A DNA stretch of 64,000 nt from Massilia kyonggiensis (GTDB lineage Bacteria; Pseudomonadota; Gammaproteobacteria; Burkholderiales; Burkholderiaceae_D). Made by a program: the position numbers and the translations under genes. Shown here piece by piece: positions 33,425 through 42,713 of this stretch. The stretch covers positions 231,832 to 295,831 of the forward strand of contig NZ_JANUGY010000010.1 in the NCBI RefSeq assembly GCF_024756235.1. The letters are read 5' to 3'. The notes below the pieces were generated by a model. It ran no database searches. It was not told where the DNA came from and saw nothing but the letters and a program-made list of their open reading frames with translations. How positions within the stretch are numbered: position 1 is the first letter of the stretch; every line of letters starts with the position of its first letter.

Positions 33425-34933
33425 TTACAAGGATTTACGGAGACTGACGGGCGGGATTTTCAGCGCCTCACGGTATTTGGCGACCGTGCGTCGCGCGATG
33501 ACCATTCCCTGTTCCCCTAGCATCTCCGCGATCTTGCTGTCGGATAATGGATTCTTGGGGTCTTCTGCTCCTGTGAGTTGTACGATGAGGGCCCGTATTG
33601 CCGTCGACGATGCTTCGCCTCCCGCTTCGGTGGCAACGTGACTCCCGAAGAAATACTTCAACTCGAACATGCCGTGCGGGGTCAGCATATATTTCTGAGT
33701 TGTGACTCGAGAAATTGTGCTCTCGTGTAGACCTAGTGTATCAGCTATCTCACGTAAAACAAGGGGCCGCATTGCGACTGCGCCATGGGAAAAAAAGTTG
33801 CGCTGGCGATCGACAATTGCCTGAGCTACACGCAGGATCGTGTCGAAGCGCTGGCGCATGTTCTTGATGAGCCACTTGGCTTCCTGCAACTGCGCATTCA
33901 GCTGCGATTCCGATTTGCCCTGCTTCATCAGCGACGCGTACAGGCTGTTCACGCGCAGGCGCGGCATCACTTCCGGATTCAGCTGCACGCTCCAGCCATC
34001 CTTGGCGCGGCGCACGATCACGTCCGGCACGACGAAGTCCGACACGTCCGACGCGAACGCCGCGCCCGGATGTGGATTGCACTGGCGGATGACGGCCTGG
34101 GCTTCGCGCAGGTCTTCGTCGTCGCAATCGAGCGCCTTCTTCAGCTTGTTGAATTCGCGCTGCGCGAACCACGTCAGGTATTTTTCGACGATGACGAGCG
34201 CCATGCGCCGCGTGACCATCGGCACGCCGGGCATGCGGCGGATCTGCAGGGCCAGGCACTCGGCCGCGCTGCGTGCGCCCACGCCGGGCGGGTCCATGCT
34301 TTGCACGAGGGCCAGTGCCGTGCGCAGTTCATCGAACTCGATCTCCAGTTCTTCCGGCAGGCGCGCGTGGATGTCTTCCAGCGGTTCTTCCAGGTAGCCG
34401 TTGTCGTCGAGCGCATCGACGACGAGTTCCACGAGCGCGCAATCGCGCGCCGCGCAGCACGTCAGGCGCACCTGTTCCATCAAATGCTCGCGCAGGGTGA
34501 CGGGACTCGCTTCCAGTTGCGGGCGGCCATCTTCCTCCTCGCCGCCCCCGCTGCCGCTGCCGCTGCGGCCGTATTCGCCCCAGTCCTCGCCGCCTTCGCC
34601 GCCGCCTTCTCCGCTGTCGCCGCCGGATTCACCGCCTTCGCCATTGCCGCTCTCGGCGGGCGCGCTGCCGCCTTCGTCGCCATTGCCCTGCGCGGCAGGC
34701 GCCTCGCCCGCCTGCGATGAGGACGGCGCGCTGTTGATGGCGCCGTCGGCCAGCAGGCGCACGGAGCGGTCGAGCGGATCGTCGAGCCGTTCGAGCAGCG
34801 GGTTCTCGCTCAGGACCTGCTCGATTTCCTGGTGCAATTCGAGCGTGGACAGCTGCAGCAGGCGGATCGACTGCTGGAGTTGCGGCGTCAGTGCAAGGTG
34901 CTGTGAGGTCTTGAGTTGCAGCGTCTGTTTCAT
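33425..34933 (-). CDS. rpoN: RNA polymerase sigma-54 factor
   Basis: 502 residues. Region I (1-50, LQLKTSQHLALTPQLQQSIR) is the activator-responsive Gln/Leu-rich part. Region II is a long acidic, Gly/Ser/Glu-rich linker (about 66-142). The core-binding domain follows, then the helix-turn-helix and the RpoN box ARRTVAKYRE near residue 482. It directs transcription of nitrogen, motility and other enhancer-dependent genes. It lies 2 bp after lptB in the conserved lpt-rpoN-hpf order. Confidence 0.97.
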   Translation of the reverse strand: MKQTLQLKTSQHLALTPQLQQSIRLLQLSTLELHQEIEQVLSENPLLERLDDPLDRSVRLLADGAINSAPSSSQAGEAPAAQGNGDEGGSAPAESGNGEGGESGGDSGEGGGEGGEDWGEYGRSGSGSGGGEEEDGRPQLEASPVTLREHLMEQVRLTCCAARDCALVELVVDALDDNGYLEEPLEDIHARLPEELEIEFDELRTALALVQSMDPPGVGARSAAECLALQIRRMPGVPMVTRRMALVIVEKYLTWFAQREFNKLKKALDCDDEDLREAQAVIRQCNPHPGAAFASDVSDFVVPDVIVRRAKDGWSVQLNPEVMPRLRVNSLYASLMKQGKSESQLNAQLQEAKWLIKNMRQRFDTILRVAQAIVDRQRNFFSHGAVAMRPLVLREIADTLGLHESTISRVTTQKYMLTPHGMFELKYFFGSHVATEAGGEASSTAIRALIVQLTGAEDPKNPLSDSKIAEMLGEQGMVIARRTVAKYREALKIPPVSLRKSL

Positions 34934-34935
34934 GA

Positions 34936-35730
34936 CTACATTCGGAAGTGTTCGCCCAGGTAGACGCGGCGCACCGATTCGTTGGCGATGATGTCGTCGG
35001 GACGGCCGGATGCCAGAACCGCGCCCTGGTTGATGATGTAGGCGCGGTCGCAGATGCCCAGCGTCTCGCGCACATTATGGTCAGTGATCAGCACGCCGAT
35101 GCCGCGCTCCTTCAGGAAGCGCACGATGCGTTGGATCTCGATCACGGCGATTGGATCCACGCCGGCGAACGGTTCGTCGAGCAGCACGAAGCGCGGATTG
35201 GTCGCGAGCGCGCGCGCGATCTCCACGCGGCGGCGTTCGCCACCGGACAGCGACAGCGCGGGATTCTCGCGCAGCTTCTCGATCTGCAGCTCGGCCAGCA
35301 GCTCATCCAGGCGTTCGGTGATGCGCGCCTTGGTGAGCGGCTTGCTGTTCTCGCGCTGCAATTCCAGCACGGCGCGGATGTTCTCCTCGACCGTCAGCTT
35401 GCGGAACACGGACGCTTCCTGCGGCAGGTACGACAGGCCCAGCAGCGCGCGCCGGTGGATCGGCAGGCTCGTGATGTCGGTGCCGTTGATGTCGATGCTG
35501 CCGGCGTCCGACGGCACGAGGCCCACGATCATGTAGAACGAGGTCGTCTTGCCCGCGCCGTTCGGCCCCAGCAGGCCGACCACTTCGCCGCACGCGACCT
35601 GCAGCGACACGTCGCGTACGACGAGGCGCTTGCCGTAACTCTTCTGCAGTCCCTTGACGACGAGCGTGCTGCCGCCGCATTCGGCCGGCGCGGCCTGCGT
35701 GCCTGCTTCCATTGCGCTTGCCTCCGTCAT
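34936..35730 (-). CDS. lptB: LPS export ABC transporter ATP-binding protein LptB
   Basis: 264 residues from the ATG at 35730, which overlaps the lptA stop (ATGA); a Met six codons later is possible. Walker A GPNGAGKTT, Q-loop LPQEASVFRKL, signature LSGGERRRVEIARAL and Walker B FVLLDEPFAGVDP are intact. The N-terminal 20 residues are an Ala/Gly-rich extension beyond the core. It powers transport of lipopolysaccharide from the inner membrane with LptFG, which are not in this window. Confidence 0.96.
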   Translation of the reverse strand: MTEASAMEAGTQAAPAECGGSTLVVKGLQKSYGKRLVVRDVSLQVACGEVVGLLGPNGAGKTTSFYMIVGLVPSDAGSIDINGTDITSLPIHRRALLGLSYLPQEASVFRKLTVEENIRAVLELQRENSKPLTKARITERLDELLAELQIEKLRENPALSLSGGERRRVEIARALATNPRFVLLDEPFAGVDPIAVIEIQRIVRFLKERGIGVLITDHNVRETLGICDRAYIINQGAVLASGRPDDIIANESVRRVYLGEHFRM

Positions 35731-36314
35731 TGCTTGCCTGCCGGAGCGGGAGCGGCACCGGCCGCGGGTCCGGCGCCGGCTGCGGGCGCGCGGCGCGGCT
35801 GCAGCGTGATGCTGCCGCGGCCATTGCCCGGCTTGTCCGTGCCGTTGGCGTCGTTCAGGCCGAGCAGCTTCTCGTTGCGGTTGTCGTAGGAGATGAATTC
35901 GCTGGCCATCTCCTGGGTGACCTTCTTGCCCTCGAGCTGGCGGATGACCGCCTTCGAGAACAGCTTCACGAGGTCGTTGCGTTCGTCGTATTCGATACGC
36001 TGGGCCTGGCCTTCGCCCCACAGGTCGGGGCCGCCGTCGCGCTTCTGGCGGAAGGTCGCGAGCTTGCCGGGATTGGCAGTCAGGATGAAGGTGCGGAAAC
36101 CGTCCGGCGCTTGCTTGACCTCGGCGCGGTCGGACTTCAGGATCATGGTGCCGCGCGTGATGATCACGTTGCCGGTGGCGACGTAGTTCTGCGTCACCTG
36201 GTCGACGTTGGCGTTGTCGAACGCGATGTCGACGGGCTTGAGCGCGTCCGCCTTCTCGGCCGAGGCAGCCAGCGGCACCAGCAGGAAGATGGCGGCGGCG
36301 AGTATTTTTTTCAT
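35727..36314 (-). CDS. lptA: LPS transport periplasmic protein LptA
   Basis: 195 residues. Signal peptide at 1-19 (MKKILAAAIFLLVPLAASAE). The OstA-type beta-jellyroll (about 28-160) includes NYVATGNVIITRGTMILKSD. The C-terminal 35 residues are a Pro/Ala/Gly tail beyond the core domain. LptA forms the periplasmic bridge carrying LPS to LptDE. It is 13 bp after lptC and overlaps lptB. Confidence 0.95.
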   Translation of the reverse strand: MKKILAAAIFLLVPLAASAEKADALKPVDIAFDNANVDQVTQNYVATGNVIITRGTMILKSDRAEVKQAPDGFRTFILTANPGKLATFRQKRDGGPDLWGEGQAQRIEYDERNDLVKLFSKAVIRQLEGKKVTQEMASEFISYDNRNEKLLGLNDANGTDKPGNGRGSITLQPRRAPAAGAGPAAGAAPAPAGKQ

Positions 36315-36327
36315 TCGTTAGTCCTCT

Positions 36328-36939
36328 CTAGTGACTTGCGCGCGACTGGCGTGGCGGATAGGTGACCTTGCCGCGCCCACCCAGCGCGATCTGCTGCGTG
36401 GCGTTGTTGGCGACCATGCCCACCGCGTCGACGGACGCACTGCCCAGCGTCATGTGGATCGGCTTGTCGGTCTTGGCGATCTCGTCGTCCGGCAGGATCG
36501 TCAGGGTCTCGGTGCGGATCCGCATCGGCTCCGCGCCCGGGGCCGCCGGACGCCGGATGTCGACGTTGCCCGTCAGGTCGATCTGGTTCTGGTTCTGGCT
36601 CACGAGCGCGCTGTTGGACGTCATCGTCATCGGCGGATGCTCGTCCGTGAGACTCTGCACGACCGGCTTGTCGACGAGCGCCGTGTTGTCGACCGGGCGG
36701 TGCGTGAGGCGTTCGCCCGAGATCACGTAGCGCGGCTTGCCGGCCTCCGACATGCGCACCCAGCTGAAGTTGTCGACGATGTAGTCCGGCTCGTTGCCCG
36801 CGTTGAATCCCGGCGCGTTCTCCTCGCCCTGCATCACCTGCACGAGCCAGAAGCTGCCGAACGCGCAGAACACGGCAAACAGCATCAGGGCCAGCAGGCG
36901 CCAGCGGTGCGCGGTACGCTTGTAGCTTGCGGGAGCCAT
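36328..36939 (-). CDS. lptC: LPS export inner-membrane protein LptC
   Basis: 203 residues. Single N-terminal membrane span (about 14-34) followed by a periplasmic beta-jellyroll. DYIVDNFSWVRMSEAGKPRY and the later DLTGNVDIRRPA are LptC-like. It receives LPS from LptBFG and hands it to LptA. It follows kdsC by 7 bp. Confidence 0.93.
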   Translation of the reverse strand: MAPASYKRTAHRWRLLALMLFAVFCAFGSFWLVQVMQGEENAPGFNAGNEPDYIVDNFSWVRMSEAGKPRYVISGERLTHRPVDNTALVDKPVVQSLTDEHPPMTMTSNSALVSQNQNQIDLTGNVDIRRPAAPGAEPMRIRTETLTILPDDEIAKTDKPIHMTLGSASVDAVGMVANNATQQIALGGRGKVTYPPRQSRASH

Positions 36940-36946
36940 ATCTCTC

Positions 36947-37480
36947 TTATCCGAAGTAGGGCGCGAGCGCCTGTTCGTAGGTGCCCTGGGCGCGCATCAC
37001 CATGTCGCAGACTTCGCGCACGGCGCCGCGGCCGCCGGGATTCTTCGTCACGTAGTGGGCGCGGTGCTGCACTTCCGGATGCCCGCTCGGCACCGTCACC
37101 GCGAAGCCTACGCGCGTAAAAAGAGGCAGGTCGATCACGTCGTCGCCGATGTAGCCGCACTCCTCCGCCGCCACGCCGGTCTTGGAGAGCAGCTCGGCGA
37201 ACGCGAGGCGCTTGTCGTGCTGGCCCTGGAACACGTGCGTGATGCCGAGATCGCTTGCTCGCTTGATGACGATGGGGGACGTGCGGGCGCTGATGATCGC
37301 GGTCTGCACGCCGGTGCGGTTCAGGAGCTGGATGCCGAGGCCGTCCAGCACGTAGAACGTCTTCGTGACTTCGCCGTCCGGGCCGTAGGTCAGGCTGCCG
37401 TCGGTGAGGACGCCGTCGACGTCGAAGATCATGACCTTGACGCGCGCCGCGCGCTCCATGTGTGCCAGCGGAGTCACCAT
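36947..37480 (-). CDS. kdsC: 3-deoxy-D-manno-octulosonate 8-phosphate phosphatase KdsC
   Basis: 177 residues from the ATG at 37480, overlapping the kdsD stop by one base (TGATG). HAD-family motif I is MIFDVDGVLTDG with the catalytic DxD; motif II is in IISARTS and motif III/IV in GYIGDDVIDLPLF. It dephosphorylates KDO 8-phosphate in lipopolysaccharide core synthesis. The gene order kdsD-kdsC-lptC-lptA-lptB is the classic one. Confidence 0.96.
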   Translation of the reverse strand: MVTPLAHMERAARVKVMIFDVDGVLTDGSLTYGPDGEVTKTFYVLDGLGIQLLNRTGVQTAIISARTSPIVIKRASDLGITHVFQGQHDKRLAFAELLSKTGVAAEECGYIGDDVIDLPLFTRVGFAVTVPSGHPEVQHRAHYVTKNPGGRGAVREVCDMVMRAQGTYEQALAPYFG

Positions 37481-38502
37481 CAGATCACCTTGGCGCGCGT
37501 GAGGTCGTGGATGTGCAGTGCGCCCACCAGCACGCCGTCCGCATCGGTGACGAGCATCTGGTTGATGCGGAATTCTTCCATCACGGCGACGGCATCCACC
37601 GCCAGCTGTTCCGGATGCACGCGGCGCGGGTTCGGGTGCATGACGTCGCGGATCACGAGCTTGCTGAAATCCTGGACCTTCTCGATCAGGCGGCGCAGGT
37701 CGCCGTCCGTGAACACGCCGACGGGGCGGCCGGCGTCGTCGACGATGGCCGTCATGCCCATGCCCTTGTGCGAGATTTCCAGCAGCGCGTCCGTGAGGAG
37801 CGCGTCCGGTTTCACCTTCGGCACCGCGTCGCCGCTGCGCATCACGTCGCGCACGTGCGTGAGCAGGCGGCGGCCCAGCGCGCCGCCCGGGTGCGAGCGT
37901 GCAAAATCGTCCGACTTGAAGCCGCGCAGTTCGAGCAGCGCGACGGCCAACGCGTCGCCCAGCGCGAGGGTCGCGGTGGTGCTCGCGGTCGGCGCCAGGT
38001 TCAGCGGGCAGGCTTCCTTGTCGACGGCCACGTCCAGGTGCACGTCCGCCGCCAGGGCCAGGCTCGATTCGGGCTTGCCCGTGATGGCGATGACGGGCAC
38101 GTTCATGCGCTTGACGGCCGGGATCACGATGGCCAGTTCGCTGCTTTCGCCGGAATACGAGATGGCGATCAGCACGTCCTGCGAGGTCACCATGCCGAGG
38201 TCGCCGTGCGCGGCCTCGCCCGGGTGCAGGAACAGCGCCGGGGTGCCGGTCGAGGCCAGCGTCGCCGCGATCTTGCGGCCGATGTGGCCCGACTTGCCCA
38301 TGCCCGACACGACGACGCGGCCTTTGCACGCCATCATCAGCGCGACGGCGCGCGGCACGCTGTCGTCGCGATCGAGGCGCGCGGACAGCTTGCGGATCGC
38401 CTCGCCTTCGATATCCAGCGCCTCGCGGGCCAGATCCAGCGCGCGCCGGGCCTGGGCCTCGTTAAAACTTGTCAGCATTATTTTTTCATCGGTTACACTC
38501 AT
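37480..38502 (-). CDS. kdsD: D-arabinose 5-phosphate isomerase KdsD
   Basis: 340 residues from the ATG at 38502 (332 if the ATG at 38478 is used; neither has a strong ribosome-binding site). The SIS sugar-isomerase domain (about 40-175, VVVSGMGKSGHIGRKIA, then ISYSGESSEL) is followed by two CBS domains (about 205-340, VGVFTDGDLRRLIEK). It converts ribulose 5-phosphate to arabinose 5-phosphate for KDO. First gene of the minus-strand operon, divergent from the Kef antiporter gene with 85 bp between starts. Confidence 0.95.
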   Translation of the reverse strand: MSVTDEKIMLTSFNEAQARRALDLAREALDIEGEAIRKLSARLDRDDSVPRAVALMMACKGRVVVSGMGKSGHIGRKIAATLASTGTPALFLHPGEAAHGDLGMVTSQDVLIAISYSGESSELAIVIPAVKRMNVPVIAITGKPESSLALAADVHLDVAVDKEACPLNLAPTASTTATLALGDALAVALLELRGFKSDDFARSHPGGALGRRLLTHVRDVMRSGDAVPKVKPDALLTDALLEISHKGMGMTAIVDDAGRPVGVFTDGDLRRLIEKVQDFSKLVIRDVMHPNPRRVHPEQLAVDAVAVMEEFRINQMLVTDADGVLVGALHIHDLTRAKVI

Positions 38503-38587
38503 AGACAAAGTATATCCGAATTGGGAAAGCAAAAAACTTGCCAGACGTAACAAACAACATATTTACGGGCCCTCGCCGTCGCGTTCC

Positions 38588-40570
38588 ATGACCTCAGGCC
38601 TCGAACTCACCCTCCTGTTGCTGGGCAGCGCGGTCCTCGGCGTCGTCGCGTTCCGGATGCTGCACCTGCCGCCGATGCTGGGCTATCTCGCCGTCGGCGT
38701 GCTGATCGGCCCTCACGCGCTGAACCTCGCCGACAACGGCACCACGACGCAGGCACTGGCCGAATTCGGCGTCGTCTTCCTCATGTTCTCCATCGGGCTG
38801 GAATTCTCGCTGGCCCAGCTGCGCGCCATGCGCCAGATCGTGTTCGGGCTCGGGCTCGCGCAGGTCGTGCTGACGATCGTCGTGACGGTGCTGGTGTCGC
38901 TGTGGACGCGCTACCTGCCCCCGTCGATGCAGATCGGCTGGCAGGCCGCGCTGGCGCTGGGCGGGGCGCTGGCGATGTCGTCGACGGCCATCGTCTCGAA
39001 ACTCCTGACGGAGCGGCTGGAACTGGAGAGCGAGCACGGACGCCGCATCATCGGCATCCTGCTGTTCCAGGATCTCGCCGTCGTGCCGCTGCTGATCCTG
39101 ATCCCGTCGCTGGCGAAACCGGCCGAGGAACTCGCGATGACGCTCGCGTGGGCCGGCATCAAGGCCGCCGCCGTGCTGGCGCTGCTGCTGTTCTTCGGCC
39201 AGAAGCTGATGCGCAAGTGGTTCAACATCGTCGTCAAGCGCCGCTCGCAGGAACTGTTCATGCTGAACCTCCTGCTGATCACGCTGGGCGCGGCCGCGAT
39301 CACGGAACATGCGGGCCTGTCGATGGCGCTGGGCGCGTTCGTGGCCGGCATGCTGATCTCCGAGACGCCCTATAAACACCAGGTGGAAGAAGACATCAAG
39401 CCGTTCCGCGACGTGCTGCTGGGCCTCTTCTTCATCACCATCGGCATGCTGCTGAACGTGCAGCTCGTGATCGCGCACTGGTGGGTCGTCCTGCTCCTGC
39501 TGGCCGTGCCCGTGATGCTGAAATTCGCGCTGATCGCCCTGCTGGCCAAGGCGTTCGGCTCGACCGACGGCGTCGCCATGCGCACGGGTCTCGCGCTCGC
39601 GCAGGCCGGCGAATTCGGCTTCGTGCTGCTGAGCCTCGCATCGGGCTCGCACCTGATCGCCCCGTTCATCATCCAGCTCGTGCTCGCGTCGATGGTGCTG
39701 TCGATGCTGGTCGCGCCGTTCGTCATCGCCAACATGGACAAGCTCGTGATGAAGGTGGCGACCAACGAATGGATGCTGCAATCGCTGCAGCTGACGCAGA
39801 TCGCGAGCCGCACGATGGCCGCGCAGAAGCACGTGATCATCGCCGGCTTCGGCCGCAGCGGCCAGTCGCTGGCCACCCTGCTGTCGGAAGAAAAGCTGCC
39901 GTGGTACGCGCTCGACCTCGACCCGGAACGGGTGCAGGAAGCGCGCACGGCCGGCATCAACGTCTCGTACGGCGACTGCACGCGCCGCGAAGCGCTGATC
40001 GCGGCCGGCATCAACCGCGCCAGTGCCCTCGTGATCACGTTCGCCGACACCCGCCTCGCCGTGAAAGTGCTGCACCTCGTGCACGAGCTGGCGCCCAAGC
40101 TGCCCGTGATCGTGCGTGCCCACGACGACACGGAACTCGACGTGCTGAAACGCGCCGGCGCCACCGAGGTCGTGCCGGAAGCGCTGGAATCGAGCCTGAT
40201 GCTGGCCTCGCACGCACTGGTCGTGATGGGCGTGCCGCTGCGCCGCGTCGTGCACCGCGTGCAGGCCGCGCGCGACGAGCGCTACGCCTCGCTGCGCGGC
40301 TTCTTCCACGGCGCCAGCGACATCGCGGACGGCACGGAGCACAACTACGTGCGCCTGCACTCCGTCACGCTGCGCGACGACGCCGGCGCCGTCGGGCGCT
40401 GCATCGCGGAGCTGGAACTGGACGAGGTCGGGGCCGAAGTCACGGCCGTGCGGCGCGGGAGCGACCGCATCGAACCGACGCCGGAGACGTCGCTGCGGGC
40501 GGGCGACGTGGTGGTCCTGCGGGGAACGGGCAACGCGGTCACGCGCGCCGAGGGACGGCTGCTGCGCTGA
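38588..40570 (+). CDS. Kef-type monovalent cation:proton antiporter
   Basis: 660 residues. The first about 390 residues are a CPA2 Na/H-exchanger domain with about 12 membrane spans (begins GLELTLLLLGSAVLGVVAF). A TrkA-N/RCK nucleotide-binding domain starts near 415 (HVIIAGFGRSGQSLATLL) and a TrkA-C domain ends the chain (about 575-660). The layout is KefB/KefC: potassium efflux in exchange for protons, in KefC gated by glutathione adducts. No KefF/KefG ancillary oxidoreductase lies adjacent. KefB versus KefC was not decided. Confidence 0.92.
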   Translation: MTSGLELTLLLLGSAVLGVVAFRMLHLPPMLGYLAVGVLIGPHALNLADNGTTTQALAEFGVVFLMFSIGLEFSLAQLRAMRQIVFGLGLAQVVLTIVVTVLVSLWTRYLPPSMQIGWQAALALGGALAMSSTAIVSKLLTERLELESEHGRRIIGILLFQDLAVVPLLILIPSLAKPAEELAMTLAWAGIKAAAVLALLLFFGQKLMRKWFNIVVKRRSQELFMLNLLLITLGAAAITEHAGLSMALGAFVAGMLISETPYKHQVEEDIKPFRDVLLGLFFITIGMLLNVQLVIAHWWVVLLLLAVPVMLKFALIALLAKAFGSTDGVAMRTGLALAQAGEFGFVLLSLASGSHLIAPFIIQLVLASMVLSMLVAPFVIANMDKLVMKVATNEWMLQSLQLTQIASRTMAAQKHVIIAGFGRSGQSLATLLSEEKLPWYALDLDPERVQEARTAGINVSYGDCTRREALIAAGINRASALVITFADTRLAVKVLHLVHELAPKLPVIVRAHDDTELDVLKRAGATEVVPEALESSLMLASHALVVMGVPLRRVVHRVQAARDERYASLRGFFHGASDIADGTEHNYVRLHSVTLRDDAGAVGRCIAELELDEVGAEVTAVRRGSDRIEPTPETSLRAGDVVVLRGTGNAVTRAEGRLLR

Positions 40571-40577
40571 TGTAGCA

Positions 40578-40652
40578 GTCGTCCGACTGATACAGCATGT
40601 GCCTGTACGCGGCGTCTTGTGCCTTGTCCCTGCCGTGCCGTGTTTCTAGACT
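40578..40652 (+). promoter_or_regulatory. Promoter and inverted repeats upstream of the LysE-MocR-PhzF group
   Basis: CAGTCGTCCGACTG (40578-40591) is a perfect 6+6 inverted repeat. Next to it TACAG (40593-40597) and CTGTA (40605-40609) form another. Downstream, TTGTCC (40624-40629) and TAGACT (40647-40652) are 17 bp apart, a plausible promoter 31 bp before the exporter start. The repeats are candidate sites for the MocR-type regulator encoded two genes later. Confidence 0.5.
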
Positions 40653-40682
40653 GGGGCCTTCTCCACGCTGGGACTGCCTGCC

Positions 40683-41267
40683 ATGACCGAACTCCTGCCT
40701 CTGATGAGCTATTGCCTCGTGATGTCCGCCACGCCCGGGCCGAACAACGTCATGCTTGCCACCACCGGCGCCAGTTTCGGCTATCGCGGTGCGCTGCCGG
40801 TCATCCTCGGCATCCAGGCTGGTGTCTTCGTGCAGACCATGCTCATGTGCGTAGGGCTGGGCAGCGTGTTCGCCGCGTACCCGATGGCGCAGCAGGTACT
40901 GCGGATCGCGGGTGCGCTGTACCTGGTGTTCCTGGCCTGGAAGCTTGCCGGCGCCTCGGTGGCGGGAACCGGCGCACCGAAGCCCGTGTCCTTTACGCAG
41001 GCGGCACTGTTCCAGGCACTGAACCCCAAGAGCTGGCTCAAGGCGATCACCATTGCATCGGTCTTCATGCCTGCGCAGGGCAACATGCTCGCCAGCGCGC
41101 TGCTGGTGTCCACCATCGGCACCATGGTGGGCATGCCGTGCAGCGTCATGTGGGCGCTGTTCGGCGTCTCGATCCGCAGCGTGCTGAAGGCGTCCCGCAG
41201 CCAGCGCATATTCAACCTGGCGATGGGGACCATCCTGGTGGTCCTTGCCGTGATGTGTTTACGCTAG
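40683..41267 (+). CDS. LysE/RhtB-family amino acid exporter
   Basis: 194 residues, with about five or six membrane spans. The signature SATPGPNNVMLATTGASFGYR near the N-terminus (residues 15-35) and FQALNPKSWLKAI near residue 110 are typical of the family. It exports an amino acid or related compound; the substrate is unknown. A MocR-type regulator starts 9 bp after its stop, in the same direction, so the pair is probably co-transcribed. Confidence 0.92.
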   Translation: MTELLPLMSYCLVMSATPGPNNVMLATTGASFGYRGALPVILGIQAGVFVQTMLMCVGLGSVFAAYPMAQQVLRIAGALYLVFLAWKLAGASVAGTGAPKPVSFTQAALFQALNPKSWLKAITIASVFMPAQGNMLASALLVSTIGTMVGMPCSVMWALFGVSIRSVLKASRSQRIFNLAMGTILVVLAVMCLR

Positions 41268-41276
41268 ACTTCGACG

Positions 41277-42713
41277 ATGTTTCCCATCGACCGCTCCTCA
41301 CCCGTCGCCCTGTTCAAGCAGATCGAGGACGCATTGCGCCAGCAGATCGCGCAACGCGTCCTGCCTGGCGGGACCAGGCTACCGTCGATCCGCCAGCTCG
41401 CCGCGCAGCTCTCGGTCAGCACCAACACCGTGGTGATGGCTTACGACAGGCTGGTGGCCGCAGGCGTCATCGATACGCACGGCACGGCGGGCTTCTTCGT
41501 CCGCGCACCGCTTGAGGCTGGCCGCGCCATTCCCGACGAGGTTGCGCTGGAGGCGGGCCAGGAGCAGGAGCCGGTCTGGCTGATCCAGCAAGCCAACGAC
41601 CAGCGGCCGGGCGTGCTGCTGGCCAGCAGCGGCGCCTTGCCGCCCACCTGGCTGCAGGACGCGCTGCCGGCGGCCGCCGTGCAACGTGGCCTGGCGCGCA
41701 GCGCGGCCGGCATGGCCTCGCGCTGTCCGCCGCAAGGGCTGGCCGAACTGCGCGAGCAGATCGCGTTGCTGTTGCGCGGCATCGGCATCGCCGCGGACGC
41801 CAGCCACATCCTCACCACCTTCGGCGGCACCCATGCCATCGACCTGATCTGCCGCACGTTTCTACAGCCCGGCGACACGGTGCTCGTCGAGGATCCGGGA
41901 TACTTCCTGATGTTCGGCAGGCTGCGCCAGGACGGCGTGCGCCTGGTGCCCATCAAGCGCCGCCCCGATGGCCTCGACCTCGACGAACTGGAAGCCGCCT
42001 GCCGCACCCACCGTCCGCGCCTGCTGTTCGTGCAAACGGCTTTGCACAATCCCACCGGGTGGAGCAGCAGCGCCACCAATCTGCACAAGGTGCTGGTCAT
42101 GGCGCAGCAGTACGGCTTCCTGATCGCCGAAGACGACGTGCACGGCCATTTCCAGCATGGCCACAGCACGCGGCTGGCATCGCTGTCCGGGCTGGATGGC
42201 GTGATCTACTACTCCAGCCTGTGCAAGGCGCTGAGCCCGGCCCTGCGCATGGGCTACCTGGCGGCGGCGCCCGCCCTGCTGAAGCTGTTAATGCGAACCA
42301 AGATCCACGCCATCATGACGTTACCGGCGTTGAACGAATACGTTTTGCTGGAAGTGCTCAAGGCCGGCAACCTGCGCAAGCACCTGGAGCGGCTGCAACG
42401 CAAGATCATGGCGGCGCGCAACGCCAGCACCCGGCAACTGAGCGCGGCCGGCGTACGGTTCGAGCAGCCCGGCGACGCAGGCATTTTCTTGTGGGGCACC
42501 ATGCCCGAAGGGCTGGACGTGGACTTGCTGGTGCAGGATGCCTACCGCAACAAGATCGTGATGATGCGCGGCGCCGCGTTCTCGGCCAACGACACACCCG
42601 ACCAGCACATCCGCTTCAACGTCGCCATCAGCCAGCATCCCCGCGTGAGCACCTACCTTGACGAACGCCTGCGCGCGGTGGCGGGCGCGCGCCGTTATCT
42701 CTCCAGCGTATGA
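41277..42713 (+). CDS. MocR-type PLP-dependent transcriptional regulator (GntR family)
   Basis: 478 residues. A GntR winged helix-turn-helix (about 8-75, RLPSIRQLAAQLSVSTNTVV) is fused to a class I aminotransferase-like domain (about 120-470). The PLP lysine is in SSLCKALSPALRMGYLAA, near residue 318. Such proteins sense amino acids or vitamin B6 derivatives and usually regulate adjacent genes. Here LysE precedes and a PhzF-like isomerase gene overlaps its stop (ATGA), suggesting one regulated unit. Confidence 0.93.
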   Translation: MFPIDRSSPVALFKQIEDALRQQIAQRVLPGGTRLPSIRQLAAQLSVSTNTVVMAYDRLVAAGVIDTHGTAGFFVRAPLEAGRAIPDEVALEAGQEQEPVWLIQQANDQRPGVLLASSGALPPTWLQDALPAAAVQRGLARSAAGMASRCPPQGLAELREQIALLLRGIGIAADASHILTTFGGTHAIDLICRTFLQPGDTVLVEDPGYFLMFGRLRQDGVRLVPIKRRPDGLDLDELEAACRTHRPRLLFVQTALHNPTGWSSSATNLHKVLVMAQQYGFLIAEDDVHGHFQHGHSTRLASLSGLDGVIYYSSLCKALSPALRMGYLAAAPALLKLLMRTKIHAIMTLPALNEYVLLEVLKAGNLRKHLERLQRKIMAARNASTRQLSAAGVRFEQPGDAGIFLWGTMPEGLDVDLLVQDAYRNKIVMMRGAAFSANDTPDQHIRFNVAISQHPRVSTYLDERLRAVAGARRYLSSV

